The translations under genes were made by a program, and so were the position numbers. The notes beneath the pieces are model-generated. The model was not told where the DNA came from. It saw nothing but the letters and a program-made list of their open reading frames with translations, and did no database searches. Below are positions 36,300-47,352 of a DNA stretch of 64,000 bases, piece after piece. The DNA lies in assembly GCA_026182355.1 (NCBI GenBank), contig JAPFBL010000229.1:225001-289000 (forward strand), given 5' to 3'. Every line of letters begins with the position of its first letter. Position 1 is the first letter of the stretch. This stretch comes from Hermatobates lingyangjiaoensis. Its lineage: Eukaryota; Arthropoda; Insecta; Hemiptera; Hermatobatidae.

Positions 36300-36475
36300 A
36301 GATATATGCTTTGAAAAACTGGATGTCTGTTTCCACTTGCTTCAATTTCGTCTTATATTTTTCCAAATTACGAAATTTTTCCTTTAATTCAGAGTTCAAC
36401 TTAAAAATTAAATCACCATAATTCTTCAATTTATTATGGGACATGTTTCGGCGTTACTTCCACCATCTTCAGCAA
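36300..36475 (-). pseudogene. Penelope-like ORF N-terminal module, type 2
   Basis: Minus strand: core GCTGAAGATGGTGGAAGTAA then CGCCGAAACATG, with an ATG at 36444 inside/after the core; the frame reads MSHNKLKNYGDLIFKLNSEL, then KEKFRNLEKYKTKLKQVETD. It is the same module as 6734-6913, in better condition. It is cut near 36300 by a TA tract and abuts the oppositely oriented type 1 module, so two PLE 5' ends face each other tail to tail without any RT. Confidence 0.6.
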
Positions 36476-36485
36476 AAATTTTATA

Positions 36486-36514
36486 TATATATATTCCAAG
36501 AAGAAGAAAAAGTG

Positions 36515-36546
<32 letters not shown>
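36486..36546. repeat. (TA)n microsatellite
   Basis: About fifteen TA dinucleotides, preceded by a CAAGAAGAAGAAAAAGTGTT string also seen at the family G foldback end (11495-11520). Confidence 0.85.
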
Positions 36547-36549
<3 letters not shown>

Positions 36550-36640
36550 GTAAAAAATAAAGACTTGAAAGATAGATTCACTTTCCTACAATAATTCCAC
36601 GTCCGTCGTCATCAGGTAGAAGTACACGTCTGGAATGGCA
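36547..36640 (-). repeat. PLE-type core, solo
   Basis: Minus strand reads CTACCTGATGACGACGGACG-TGGAATTATTGTAGG. CTGATGA is present; the GAAA side is degenerate (GGAATT). Confidence 0.35.
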
Positions 36641-38186
36641 CTAGACTATACACTGGTTGGACTGTTAAGTGCTGTGGTCTCTTTTCGTCTTCCCTTGTTT
36701 ACTCGTTTGATAAGATTGCTGATCCATATTTTTTTTTTGTAGTTTATACTATACTCAGTATTCTTTTCCATAGTAAATAGTTAACATTTCTGAAATCTAT
36801 AAATAGAAAAATTTCTGATTTAAAATTTGATATGGCGAAAGACATACGCTCTTCTTTCATCAGTATAAAACAGATTTATTGGTTTCATCAGATTGATAAA
36901 GGTCATTATTCTTTAATGCTTTATACTTTTTCTAACAAGTCTTCTCAGGGATTGATAAGTTAAATGGAAAGCTGCTCACTTTTCCTTCGGGTCAAGAAGC
37001 TTCAAGCACGATTGTAAGAGAATAGGAAACAGAAGGAATTAAACTTTTCATTGTAAGAAGCAAACTTGCAAAGTTTGTGCTCAATAAACTTTGCTTACCT
37101 AAGAGAGAGAAGTTAACGCTCTCTTTTCAACACCTCTGTCTTTATTTACGTATTAACTGCGTTTGATTCAGTTTTAGTTTATACGTCTTTGTTTATAATC
37201 AATCTGCTTATATTAATTTATAACGTATCAACAGTTATTCGCAAAAAATAGTATCAGCAATGAACTTTAATTTTTTCAATTGAGCAGTGCAATTTATCAC
37301 CATTTATATAAAAAAAAAGTTCAAAATCACTAAGTATTTTGAACATTATGACAACGTATTATAGTATGTCTTATTAAAAATGCATTAACTCAAAAGTAAA
37401 TAAAATTGAACAGAAAAATTAAACTTGAAAGAAAATGGGCTGTAAAATTTGTTTTCTCTTTTTTCTAAAATTAAAAACAAATATTAGTGTAGTACATTTT
37501 GTGAAATGAGAATTTTTTTGCTTAATTGCTACTAATAAAAATAACAATAATGAAAGAACAAAACAATTGAACATGGAATATATCTCAATTTACTATTACC
37601 GGAAAAAATCAAGAGTGACCTACACAACTATATTTCAAGTAAACATAATATTAAAATCATTGACAATGTAATTTTTTATTTAATTTTAATGTGATTATTG
37701 TGAACAAATATCACATATGTTTAGCTATATACCATTATATAAAAAATATATTATAATAATATTAACATTATAATTATAAATAACATTATTAAATAATAAT
37801 ATGAAAACAAATTGGTAGATAGATGGCTATAAATTAAACAAATAATAGCTCTTTATAGTAAGATGTGTCATACAGTTTTATTATCTGCATTGGGTGAATA
37901 AATTATGCCTTTTTACTAACATGAGACCCTACTCCAAGGAGATGAACTGCTAATACATTGGCCCAATGACTTCTTCAACTGGGTCAAGGAAGGGTCCCTA
38001 ATAAAGACGGTACTACTCGTATTAAACGGAGCCCACTCTCATCAGTTGTGGCAACAGCTGAAGAATTAAATAAAATATTTTCTCAAACATACCTCAGAAC
38101 TTTTATAAACAAAACTGGCTTGGTGAAACATCTGTCTAAGCACCAGAAAATGTTACCGTTGGAAACATCAACTCACACCTGCTTCA
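36641..38186. other. No gene recognised
   Basis: AT-rich, stop-rich. The stretch 37910-38186 has the composition of the following Helitron relic and may belong to it, but no domain could be read. Confidence 0.4.
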
Positions 38187-38570
38187 ACCATTGCCTAGGA
38201 CTGCAACTATTTACAAATGTGTAGATGCAGTTCAAGATCAAAACAAAGCTGTACACTAGCCTGTAGAGTTTCTAAACTCTTTCGAGCCACCAGGAGTGCA
38301 TCCACACCAACTGGTACTAAAAGTAGGAGCTCCCGTCAGCTCCCTTCAAAACATGGATCTATCAAAGCTTTGCAGTGGGACAAGATTAGTGATAAAGAAG
38401 TTCTTGCCATATGTCATAGAAGCAGGATACTCACTGAATGTGACAAAGGAGACTGTCTTCATAGCAAGAATCGCATAGTTCCTACACACATTTTCTTCCA
38501 ATTCAAAAGTGTGCAATTCTCAATTCGCTTAAGTTTTGCCATGTCCATAAATAAGTAACAGGGATAAATA
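38187..38570 (+). pseudogene. Helitron Pif1-type helicase C-terminal fragment (relic)
   Basis: Frame 1 reads ATIYKCVDAVQDQNKAVH, a stop, PVEFLNSFEPPGVHPHQLVL, KVGAPVSSLQNMDLSKL and CSGTRLVIKKFLPYVIEAG up to a stop at 38476. The next conserved block, IFFQFKSVQFSIRLSFAMSI-NK, is in another frame (38490-38555), so there is a frameshift at about 38440-38480. These blocks, in this order, are the last helicase motifs of Helitron Rep/Hel proteins (the LNGTRL and SFAMTINKSQG region). In the live element the helicase drives rolling-circle transposition. The stop and frameshift make it a pseudogene. The usual Ser-Gln-Gly after NK is lost (NK then stop). Confidence 0.85.
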
Positions 38571-38611
38571 TTGAAAGTAGCAGGACTTTCAATATTAGAA
38601 GAATATTGATT

Positions 38612-38695
38612 TCACATGGCAACTTTATGGCAACTTTATGGTGTTTTATGACAACTTTATGGGGCTTTATGGCAACTTTATGGGGTTGTTCTAGA
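38612..38695 (+). repeat. Tandem CAACTTTATGG repeat
   Basis: Four to five copies of GGCAACTTTATGG / GGNNTTTATG with 18-21 bp period, just downstream of the Helitron relic. Confidence 0.85.
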
Positions 38696-38700
38696 GTTGG

Positions 38701-41700
38701 CTGTTGTAAAAATCTGTTTGCCTTCACCCCAGAAATATTGTCTATAAAGAAGCTTTGCTTTAAACGAAAAAAATATGTTTTGTCTTTATAGTAGTTTATT
38801 ATCTTACAATTAAAAAATAAACATGTATTATTTATCTGAATTATGGGAAATTCATATTTAAGAAACAACATATTTCGTAACTGTAAAACCAAGTGCAGAA
38901 TGATCAAAATTAGGTTTGGACCAAGTTTTACCCAGTATTTTTGTTAGATCATACCTAAAACCGATAATTATGTGAAATATATAAAATTATTATTATTATT
39001 ACTTCAATTTATAAAATTATAGAATTTATAAGAAAGTTAAAATTTGATAGTTTATTCTCTTTACAGCTGAAAGTTTACAGTTAATATTGGACCGTTGTAT
39101 GTACAAGTATGACGATGCTAGGTCTCTCTGATTGATAATAATAATATGTCAGATTAATCGAGTTCATTGATTACTCTTAACTCTCAAAAGAATTTAGTTT
39201 CATTAAAACAAATGAACTCATTAACTATTATATTTAAAATTTGATAATATTTTGCCTGAAGATTTTATATTTAGTCTACCTGATAGTCACATTAAACACA
39301 CACACAGCAGACACAGATAACACAAATATTATCGAAACAGGCAGAGACAGACATTGACATCAGTCAGACATCAACATTGACATGAGTCAGACATCGACAT
39401 TGACATTTGTCAGACATCGAGACAGACATCGAGACAGACATTGAAACTGACAACAAAACACAAAACAGACAAAGGCACAGACAAATATTATCTAAAAACA
39501 AATAGTGTTTTAGGGAGTCGAAACTTGTAAATCTGTTGAAATCTCGAGCTTGAATTATTTGATTATTGCTATACTTTACATAAGGAGAAGTGAAAAAAAT
39601 CTGGAATTACTTAACTCCAGGTAAATTTGGCAACTTATTTGGTTTTAGATTATATATTTTTAAGGATATTTATTTTTACAAATCCTATCAAATCATTGAA
39701 GCATATTTCAAAGTTGTTCCATCAAATGATAAACCAGAATTCAGTTGAACTACATTCTTTGACTGATAGAAAATAAGCCAATGTAAATAAATGTGACAAA
39801 CACAGCAGGCAATCTTATTGTCCAAGTTGAGTCTTTTATTTTTATAGTTATAATAGCAGAAATACCTTGTGTTATTCGGCAATAAGAAAGGAAGTTTTAT
39901 TCTGATTTTTTGTTTCATAAATCAAATAGTTTTCAACATATTGTTTATAAACATTTCATTGTTACTGATGGCTTTATTTTGAATGAGTATCTAATCGATA
40001 TCTTATTTTTTTTAAATTCCAGTTATCGGTTCTTTTGAAAAGTATCAGTTACCCCTGGCTCAATATTGAGATAGAATCAATGCTGTATGAATGCTATCAA
40101 ACATTCCACCTATCTTCTCCTCTCACTCTTACAGTCTCGCTCTCACCCTCTCTCAAACTCCCTGGTCCCTTCACAATTCAACCTCAGACAAAGCTTACAT
40201 CATTGTACTATTAAAATAGCTTGCCTTCTTTTCCCAAAATATTTTTGCACTGTAGTGCAGCCTCTGCTGTACAGAGAAGGATTTCCCTGATAAAAAAGGA
40301 AAAAGGATATTTTAAAAATGCATTTAATACAGAAACGATAACAGAATGAATTTATCAAATTTTAATGTTTCACTCTTTTTGAACAATGTAGAGTAAAATA
40401 ACGATAAAAGAAATTAGAATTTAAATAACTAATAAAAAAAAGTAATTCTTTATAATTTTGGACCTACTTGTCAAACTATTATGGTAATATGCCTCTAATG
40501 GACTTAACTAAACTTTCTTAAGCATATATATTGACAAAAAATCAAACTCATTTACAATCAAATTAATAAGGTGCTGTATTTAATGTGGTGATCTCAATGC
40601 TATCAATTATAACAAAAATATAAACATTTAAAGGTACCAATATGTTTATCCGCAACTATGTTATACTCATCCAATATTCAAAATTTTTGAAATTTCCCCT
40701 AAGCAATTTTCTTATCCAGACAAGAATTAATAGTATTTTAAATAAAGCTCATAGAGTCATAAAACGTGCAGGTTGAAGTTATGAAATATTTAAGGTTTAA
40801 AATATAATGACGTATCAATATCATTCTTCAATATTACCCAAAACCAATAAAGCTCTCATCACTTACAGAACTACGAGTATATGTTCGTAAAATGCGATCA
40901 GAGTTTGATTAAAGCGAGCCCTGTAGGTATGTCACAAGGCGTTAGCTAGACACCTCCCATTCACCGTCTGACATACATAATCAAAATCAGTAAATCCTTC
41001 AAAAATTAAATCAATCAATCTTTTTTCCACAAAAGCTCTTTATATGAACAGCTGATCAAAATAACCTGTTTCTGCCAAAAAGAGGTATCTATTTCAAATT
41101 ATCATTTTTTTTTTTAAACGTCGGCATATAATCAGGAGTTATATGTTTATGACCAAAATCCTCAAGAGCCCTTTCTGTGAATTTGAAATATTAGTTGTCG
41201 AAAAGCTATATCAATATACTTATTAACTAATATACTAATTGACTAATGTATGATTTTCATTTTCGTCTGTTCTGTGAGTCTATGTAAAAGTACATGCATA
41301 TTGTTAATACGCATGCATTAACGTAAGTAAGTAAGTAAGTAACGTAATACGCATTACGGTTGTAAGGATCATCTTACGAGGTATGACGGTTTTACCTATT
41401 TCTGATAAAAATCTATGTAAAAGGTTTTAATGAAATCGGAAACGTTGATATTTAAAAAATGTATACAAACCTACAAAGTTACAAAACTTAGAATCCTTGA
41501 GTTTATTTTAGTATTGTATATAAAACAAATTCTCAGAAAGAACACGCATAAAAATAGGTCACCAAATCGCACATATATATATTGACTGATTCGTCAAAAG
41601 GTAGAAGATTGTGAGTTGCGTCAAAGACAAGTTATGACAAATAACTTGAATGAAATAAAAAAATGGAAAAATAATAAATATTAATAAAAAACGAACTGTA

Positions 41701-42658
41701 AGTGAAGAATGAATGAGTGAACACACTTGTTTAAAATGTTTGAATAAATAATAAAGAACAATTAAGGACTGAGGTTAATCCTAGGTGTTGACTTGAATGG
41801 TTAATTGTTTACGTTAAGAAGGTGAGAAGAAGAGGCGAAGTAGACCAAGTGTGGTCCTGGTGTAGATGGTTTTTCTGAGTACTTTTCTAATCACACAAAA
41901 TGCCAACACTTTGCCACAGAACACAGCGTGCCACTATTACAAAACTAACAACTTAAAATCATATGACCAAAGAAGTAAGTTTCAAGTCACTGAAGAAGAA
42001 CAGAAAAGAAATAAACAGAATAATAAATACAAACTGATATATAGATACATTAAATTAAACTTTATTTTTCTCATATATTTAAAAACATTGATAAATTATA
42101 AATTAAATAATAAAATAAGTAATCAACGCTTTTAGTTTTGATTAAGTATGGAGTGGAGCCCATTTAAACAAATATGCGTTTCCTCGGATGCCCTTAAACT
42201 TATAGGCATTATATACAAAGCCATGAGTTTAAAAAAGCTGGACATTAACGCAGGAGAGAGCATGATTATTAGCGTGAATAGCAAAAGGCAAGTTATTGCG
42301 CTAACAGACTGAAGCTCTAAGGTTATTCATATGATTTTTGAACATTGTTGAAGAGAGACCAATATAGACGTGCACAGTGGTTCACCTACTTGGTAAACAC
42401 AGTTACTGAAATCACATAAACTATTACAGTCGATGGGATAGGTAATATTAGCGTTAGAAAAGAAAGGTTCAGGATTAATAATAGTGCAAGTAATTTAATG
42501 ACCAAGTAACAGTCAAACAAATCCTACATCCTATCCTTTATTTATTTGTGTCTTTTCTATATTTCCTTCTGATCCTTTTTTTCTTAATTTCTTTTATTCA
42601 CTAAGAGGAATAAAAGAAGGCAAAGTGTTAGTATAATGGATTGTTTTGTTTGATGCAG
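38701..42658. other. No gene recognised; presumed intron or intergenic DNA
   Basis: Simple CA/GACA repeats at 39296-39470 (ACATTGACAT, AGACATCGAG units). 41365-41395 is a family K scrap (TCTTACGAGGTATGACGGTT) and 41405-41450 a family I scrap (GTAAAAGGTTTTAATGAAAT-CGGAAACGTTG). A (GTAA)5 run is at 41322-41341. No other coding evidence was found upstream of the Ig exon. Confidence 0.45.
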
Positions 42659-42866
42659 AGCCCAGTTCCGCCTGAGTACGTCCGGTGGTACCACAATGAC
42701 CGACCTGTTCCCGAAGGTGGAAGTCGCGTGGAAGTGCGCACAGAGCATGGAGCCAGAACAGAGAGCCACCTTTCCATTCAGGACACTTCCTTTTCTGACT
42801 CAGGCAACTATACCTGTTCCGCCCCAAACACTCTTCCCTCCCACATCCACGTCTTCGTGTCCGAAG
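42659..42866 (+). CDS. Internal exon: second Ig domain (C-terminal half) of a Dpr-like protein
   Basis: The exon encodes about 69 residues beginning SPVPPEYVRWYHNDRPVPEG, then VEVRTEHGARTESHLSIQDT and SFSDSGNYTCSAPNTLPSH up to VFVSEG. This is the hallmark of the second Ig domain of Defective-proboscis-extension-response (Dpr) proteins: WYHND/N on strand C, the RTxSxLxI strand E, the DSGNYTC box with the domain's second Cys (42815-42817) and the SIYVFVSEG-like end. Dpr proteins are neuronal surface receptors that pair with DIP partners in synaptic matching. Boundaries: acceptor TTTTGTTTGATGCAG before 42659 (phase 0) and donor GAAG/GTAAAC after 42866 (phase 1). NYT is also an N-glycosylation sequon. 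The other exons (Ig1, first half of Ig2, signal peptide, C-terminal anchor) are not found in the window, which fits the very long introns of this family. Which paralogue cannot be told. Confidence 0.88.
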
Positions 42867-43699
42867 GTAAACTGCCCTAAACTTTTAACTATTTTTAGTA
42901 ACAAGTTACTTTCTTTCAATACTTCTTACTATTCTGGCTACCTGTGAATTCTCTGCCTGTTTGTGTATCTGTTCAAATATTTGTAAATATTTATAATCGA
43001 ATGTTTTCTTTATCTCGACCACATATATTTAACACTATTTATATAAAGTATAAATGCTTCACTGACATTCACTTTGACTTTAAATCTCATTTTCTGGTAA
43101 ATTAATGCGCCTAACGAACTTCAGGTGTACAAAAATCTTAAGTTCATATATAACTAAAGAAAATATGAAATTTTTACAAGTTGCATTGGTAACAAGACAT
43201 TTTTATAAGTTCAAACGAACCACATTTGAAAAGATAAGGTAATAATAAATCAAAGTGGTATCTATGTTTTCATAGAATCCAAGTGTTGTATGTGTTTGAT
43301 TTTTTTCTCAAAAAAGGAGTACACTGTAAAATGGAATGTATTTCGTTTGTTTCCATTTTGACATTACCCATGAGTGATGTAAATGTTCTTACTGAACAAT
43401 CTGTATAATGTTTTCCCTTCATGTGATAAAATTAAGAGATACATGGTAATTGTTAATTAACAATTAATTATTAAGTTGTTAATTGCTTTTAATTTCCACA
43501 TTTATAGCGCTTCAACTATAGTACTGCTCAATGGATAGAAAACCTTGTTAATTTCTATCTTGGAACACAATTTCTTTATTTATTGGCTAATTAAAAGAAA
43601 TCAATAAAAATTATTTTGAACTAAATTCATGTACATAACCATAAATTTACAAAACTAAAGTTTGTCGGGACTCGTAAAGTTTATCTGGATTTGTAAAAT
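42867..43699 (+). other. Presumed start of the downstream Dpr-like intron
   Basis: Begins with a good donor (GTAAAC). AT-rich, stop-rich, no further Ig exon recognised. Confidence 0.5.
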
Positions 43700-43910
43700 A
43701 TTACACATATTTTACAAAGAAAAATAATTTGTAATGTAATACTTAGTTTTTCTGTTTCAAAATGTATACTTCTGCCTATGAAAAAGGTTTTAAATAAAAA
43801 CGGAAACGTTGGCACTGAGAGTTTAATTTGAATCTGAAGAACTAACCAAGTCTTGATAAACTTTAGTTTTGTTTCTATTCCACGGTCAATACGTTTATCA
43901 ATATTCTTAA
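43700..43910 (+). repeat. Family I element, solo copy
   Basis: AATAATTTGTAATGTAATAC ... GCCTATGAAAAAGGTTTTAA ... AAACGTTGGCACTGAGAG ... TATTCCACGGTCAATAC. Colinear with 31508-31690, so it shows the undisrupted single-copy form of the family. Confidence 0.75.
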
Positions 43911-44159
43911 ATTTACAGTTAATCTTTACATAGTAGCATGAATTATATTTTAAGTATAAATTTGATTCTTTGATTTTCGCGAAATACGGTTTTTCTGAAG
44001 TTTTGCTTACATCTGTTAGAATATAGATATGACTAGCCAGGTATGCCAGTTTTTTTTTTCACCTGGAAAGCCGAGACAGGTTGCTAGGTTTCTGATAATT
44101 TAACCCAAATGATGTTTGATAGGAAATAATAAATTATATAATACATTTATAGATAGTCT

Positions 44160-44760
44160 ACGTAACCGCCTTACTCCAGTATGCGGTGCTCTGCCAGAGC
44201 GGATAAAATACCACTGATTGAGCTTCAGGAATTTTCCCCTGTATGATACTAAGGAGAAGGAAGTCTGGAGACCATCCTCCGGAAGCGCAGAGGGTTCAAA
44301 AGCGCTAACTAGTAGGAGTTAACCTCTCACAAGTGCACATTAGGGCCCGAAGAATACTATTCTGAAGAAGGAGAAACGAAGGGAGCCTGAATGGGTATTA
44401 TTAATGATGGTTTCTGCAGATTCTGCAAACTTGAGGAAGAGAAAGCGTTGCACATGCTGGCTGACTGCCAGACAACTTTGCTGCACCAACGTAAAAATTA
44501 TTACATTGGGTGCATTACAAGAGGTAAACAGTCAGTGGAGGTACAGGAGGAGAGACTATGGATAGGGTAAGTATTAAGATTAAATAGAGACGTAAATGAA
44601 GACCCAGAATCATCACTGGGAGAGGGAGACATCTCGGACGTGAACAACAGTTTAGACAACCGCAGCTCTGGAGATTCGAAATACGTTTGCCGGCCCGGTA
44701 GGAGAAAATATTTGCGAGATTGGGAGCTCTTCTATTGGAAATGAAGGGCAACTGGTTAAA
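44160..44760 (+). pseudogene. Non-LTR retrotransposon (LINE) 3' fragment with zf-RVT motif
   Basis: GC-richer island. In the frame 44409-44570 it reads GFCRFCKLEEEKALHMLADC, then QTTLLHQRKNYYIGCITRG and VQEERLWIG before a stop. The C-x2-C-x8-H-x4-C spacing is the zinc-binding motif after the RNase H/RT region in Jockey/R1/I-type LINEs. Upstream, LTSHKCTLGPEEYYSEEG in a shifted frame resembles the LTGH.....HL segment that precedes this motif. Stops and frameshifts show decay. Clade assignment is uncertain. Confidence 0.65.
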
Positions 44761-44934
44761 AACTGAAGGGGTGGGTAGAAGAGTATTCTTTCAGAATAGG
44801 GTAAAGTTCTTTTACACATTCTCTTAATTTATAAGCACCAAGATCTTTGTGAAGAAGAAAAAGTGACTTTCCCATCATGCATAAACTATACAACACATGT
44901 ACACTAAGAATCCTCTTTTTAAAGAAAAATATTA

Positions 44935-45095
44935 ATTTGATCCATCAGAGATTGCAGGCTGCAGCGGGCACACACACACACCACAAGCACACAGACATCA
45001 TCAAAAAAAACTTCATAAAATGACTTCAAAACATGTAATGTCGTCAAAATATCGAGTTAGAATTTTTTATGTTTACTATGCTTTACTTACAGTAC
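44935..45095 (-). repeat. TG-bearing dispersed repeat, copy 4 (inverted)
   Basis: TTTGATCCATCAGAGATTGC, a short CA tract (CACACACACACACCACAAGC), AAACTTCATAAAATGACTTC, AACATGTAATGTCGTCAAAA and ACTATGCTTTACTTACAGTA: the complement of the family order at 18285-18490. Confidence 0.75.
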
Positions 45096-45844
45096 TATAA
45101 AAAGTTGTTACTATTAGACAGTCCTTTGTGAAAGCAGTTAATATTAGCCCTCGTATCCCAGTTGCAAATAATAACAACAAAATCATAGTTAATTAAACCG
45201 TTATGTTTTTGTTTGTTTAGAATACTCGTATTTTGTTTACAGTGCATAATGCTTCCCATGTGATTTATTTATTAAAAATAATCAGAAAATAATACTGGCA
45301 TACCTGTTTAATCGTTTCTGTATTTTAGAGTATGTGCATTAAATTTTAATCACATAAACATGAATATAATTAATCAAAATAGATGGCTAAGATGATATAA
45401 AAAAATTAGATAAACAATTCTCAACGAATGAATGATTATATGCCTGAATTTAAAAAGAATGTTTCAAATTAACTTACGGATCATAACTGTATCAATCAAT
45501 TGAACTCCAGTACAGATTATAGAAAGCAATATCAGATTATAAAGTGAACAAAAAACGGTGTTCTGGCGAAAAGCACTTGCTTCACAGACGAGTTAATGAC
45601 GTGATATAAAGAAATATTAAAAACTATTCTGATGAGTTTATAGTTTTCTAAGATTATCAATGGCTAACTTATTTAACGTTACGAAAAAATATTTCCATAA
45701 AAAAGTGTAGGGAATAGAATTTTTAATACAATAATTCTGTTTTTAAAGTTGTCTACTTTTTGAACAATTTGAATATAATTTCATTAAAATAAGGGAAAGA
45801 AACACTTCAGTTTCCACACAAAAAATATAATTGTAATATAAAAA
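45096..45844. other. No gene recognised
   Basis: AT-rich sequence between the TG-bearing copy and the numt. ND5-like reading fades out somewhere around 45820-45860, so the left numt edge is approximate. Confidence 0.4.
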
Positions 45845-46173
45845 ATAATAAAAAAAAAATGTGATCTGCGAAAATTTAATGTTCATGAAATAGAAATTAA
45901 AATAGCAATATCACCAATACAATTAGTTTAAACAATACCCCCGCATTGAATGAATTATTAGTTTGAAAATAAATAACCAAACAATAAGAAATAACCCAGA
46001 AGCATCTCAACCTAATAAGATTCTAATTATATAAGTTCTTATAATTGATATAAATATGAAAAAAATAAATATTAAAACAAAATACAAAAAACGAACCTTA
46101 TTTATCAGATCTTTTATAAGGACAGCTATATAGCACAACCATTGAAGAAATTAAGGAAACTCAATCTCTAAAT
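45845..46173 (-). pseudogene. ND5: Numt: mitochondrial ND5 internal segment
   Basis: Read on the minus strand with the invertebrate mitochondrial code (AGA=Ser, TGA=Trp, ATA=Met): SLISSMVVLYSCPYKSSDK, MISILLGWDASGL, YFQTNNSFNAGVL and, after a frameshift, IGDIAILISISWTLNF. These are conserved blocks of NADH dehydrogenase subunit 5 (LLGWDGLGL, YYQN..S.NAG, RIGD....SW). Several frameshifts and stops are present, and nuclear code would put stops at each TGA. Continues across the hAT MITE into 46723-46925. Confidence 0.9.
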
Positions 46174-46722
46174 CAGGGGTTCTCAACCTTTGTTTGCTTG
46201 TGGACCCCCTAAAAGCTACTTGTGGACCCCCACTCCCCCCGGATACTTAAAAAACATAGTTATACAAAGTTATAAATAAATATTTGTTTTTAGGTAAATG
46301 AAAATCGTTAATTATGAAACAATTTCATTACATCTACAACGGATGCGAAAATACAAAAATGTTTTTAAAACAATAACAAAATATTTCTTCATTAACATTT
46401 TATAAAGAGCCCTGAAATAAATTGTAACAGAATCAATTTTGAATGTACCATAAAGAGAAGTGCAATAGAAAATTTTAAAATTTGGAACATTTTAACAAAC
46501 TGACGAGGATATTAGGCCTTATATTTTAATTATGTTTGTATATTGTACGGCCAAAGCTTACTACGCTTTGTTTTATTTTTGGTTTGCTGATAAATTAATT
46601 TAAACTTAACATAGAGCCCTAACCACGTGTCATGGACCTTCAGAATACTACTTTCCTCATGGACCCCCAGTAATCTTCTGTGGACCCCTGGGGGTCCATG
46701 TAGACCACGTTGAGAACCACTG
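46174..46722. mobile_element. hAT-type MITE inserted in the numt, 549 bp
   Basis: Terminal inverted repeats CAGGGGTTCTCAAC and GTTGAGAACCACTG (one mismatch pair CC/CA), followed by GTGGACCCCC subterminal motifs on both sides (46200-46233, 46663-46702). The flanks are TCTAAAT and CCTAAAT, a probable 7-8 bp duplication with one change. No transposase. Removing it rejoins the ND5 reading on both sides (FDWMSMLF / SLISSMVV). Confidence 0.85.
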
Positions 46723-46925
46723 CCTAAATAATATAGATATTCAATCAAAAATAAAAATTATAGAAATTTAAGTGCTTATAATCGATAGAAATTCTCTAAC
46801 TAAAATATAAATTAAATTATTATTAATTAAATTAAATCCGAACATAAATATTAATGTATCTGAAGAAAACCAAAAAAAATCGTATTATATAGTAAGAACA
46901 ATATATTATGGCCTAAAATTAAATA
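46723..46925 (-). pseudogene. ND5: Numt: ND5 N-terminal segment
   Basis: Minus strand, mitochondrial code: GLNLINNNLIYIL-type start, then VSEFLSIMST, a stop, ISMIFIFDWMSMLF. EFLSI....I.FDWMSLLF is the standard N-terminal region of ND5. It is broken by the MITE at 46722. Confidence 0.85.
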
Positions 46926-46985
46926 ATACCTGAAAATCCACAAGTTAAAATATTAAATTAAACTATTAAAGCTAAATTAATAAAG
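46926..46985 (-). pseudogene. trnH: Numt: degenerate mitochondrial trnH
   Basis: Between ND4 and ND5 the minus strand reads TTAATAGTTTAATTTAATA, TTTTAACTTGTGGATTTTCA and GG. TTGTGGA fits an anticodon loop with anticodon GUG (His), and AGTTTAAT fits a mitochondrial D-arm. The anticodon stem no longer pairs well. Position between ND4 and ND5 is where trnH lies in the ancestral arthropod mitochondrial order. Confidence 0.6.
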
Positions 46986-47352
46986 TAAAAAGATCAGGAT
47001 TTAAAAAAATAACATTAATAGGTAATCAATGTAAAAATAATAAATACAAATATGGATAATAGATAGAATTAATTTTTTTACCCTAAATAATAATATTAAT
47101 AAGTACTATAACTATAAAATTAAAAGAAATTAAATATTAAAAAAAATCTAAAAGTAAACCAAAGTGTAATTCTATTAATTAATATAATTCCTCCTAATAA
47201 ATTTAAAGAAGGTGGGCAAGCCATATTGATAACATAAAAAAGAAATTAAAGAAAAAGATGAAGAAGGAATAATTGTGATTGAAGCTTTATTAATATAAAA
47301 ACTATGACTGTTTGAACGCTCATAAATAACAAGGAAATAAAAGAGACACTAT
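46986..47352 (-). pseudogene. ND4: Numt: ND4 C-terminal segment
   Basis: Mitochondrial code, minus strand: YERSNSHSFYINKASITIIP, a frameshift, NMACPPSLNLLGGIILINS, and the C-terminus FLHWLPINVIFLNPDLFTL. These match the ND4 landmarks YER.HSRS, M(A)xPPSLNLLGEI.LINS and the hydrophobic end. At least one frameshift (after FLC, near 47233) shows it is not functional. Confidence 0.92.

Noticed and set aside
38217..38558. 113-codon frame as an intact small gene
   Set aside because: Only its end matches Helitron helicase; its first two thirds are out of frame with the conserved blocks at 38226-38475.
43440..43495. AATTGTTAATTAACAATTAA palindrome as an operator
   Set aside because: Short AT-rich palindromes are expected by chance in this composition and there is no nearby gene start.
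46530..46748. 72-codon frame with Gly/Pro/His-rich start
   Set aside because: Lies in the hAT MITE's GTGGACCCCC subterminal repeats and runs into the numt.
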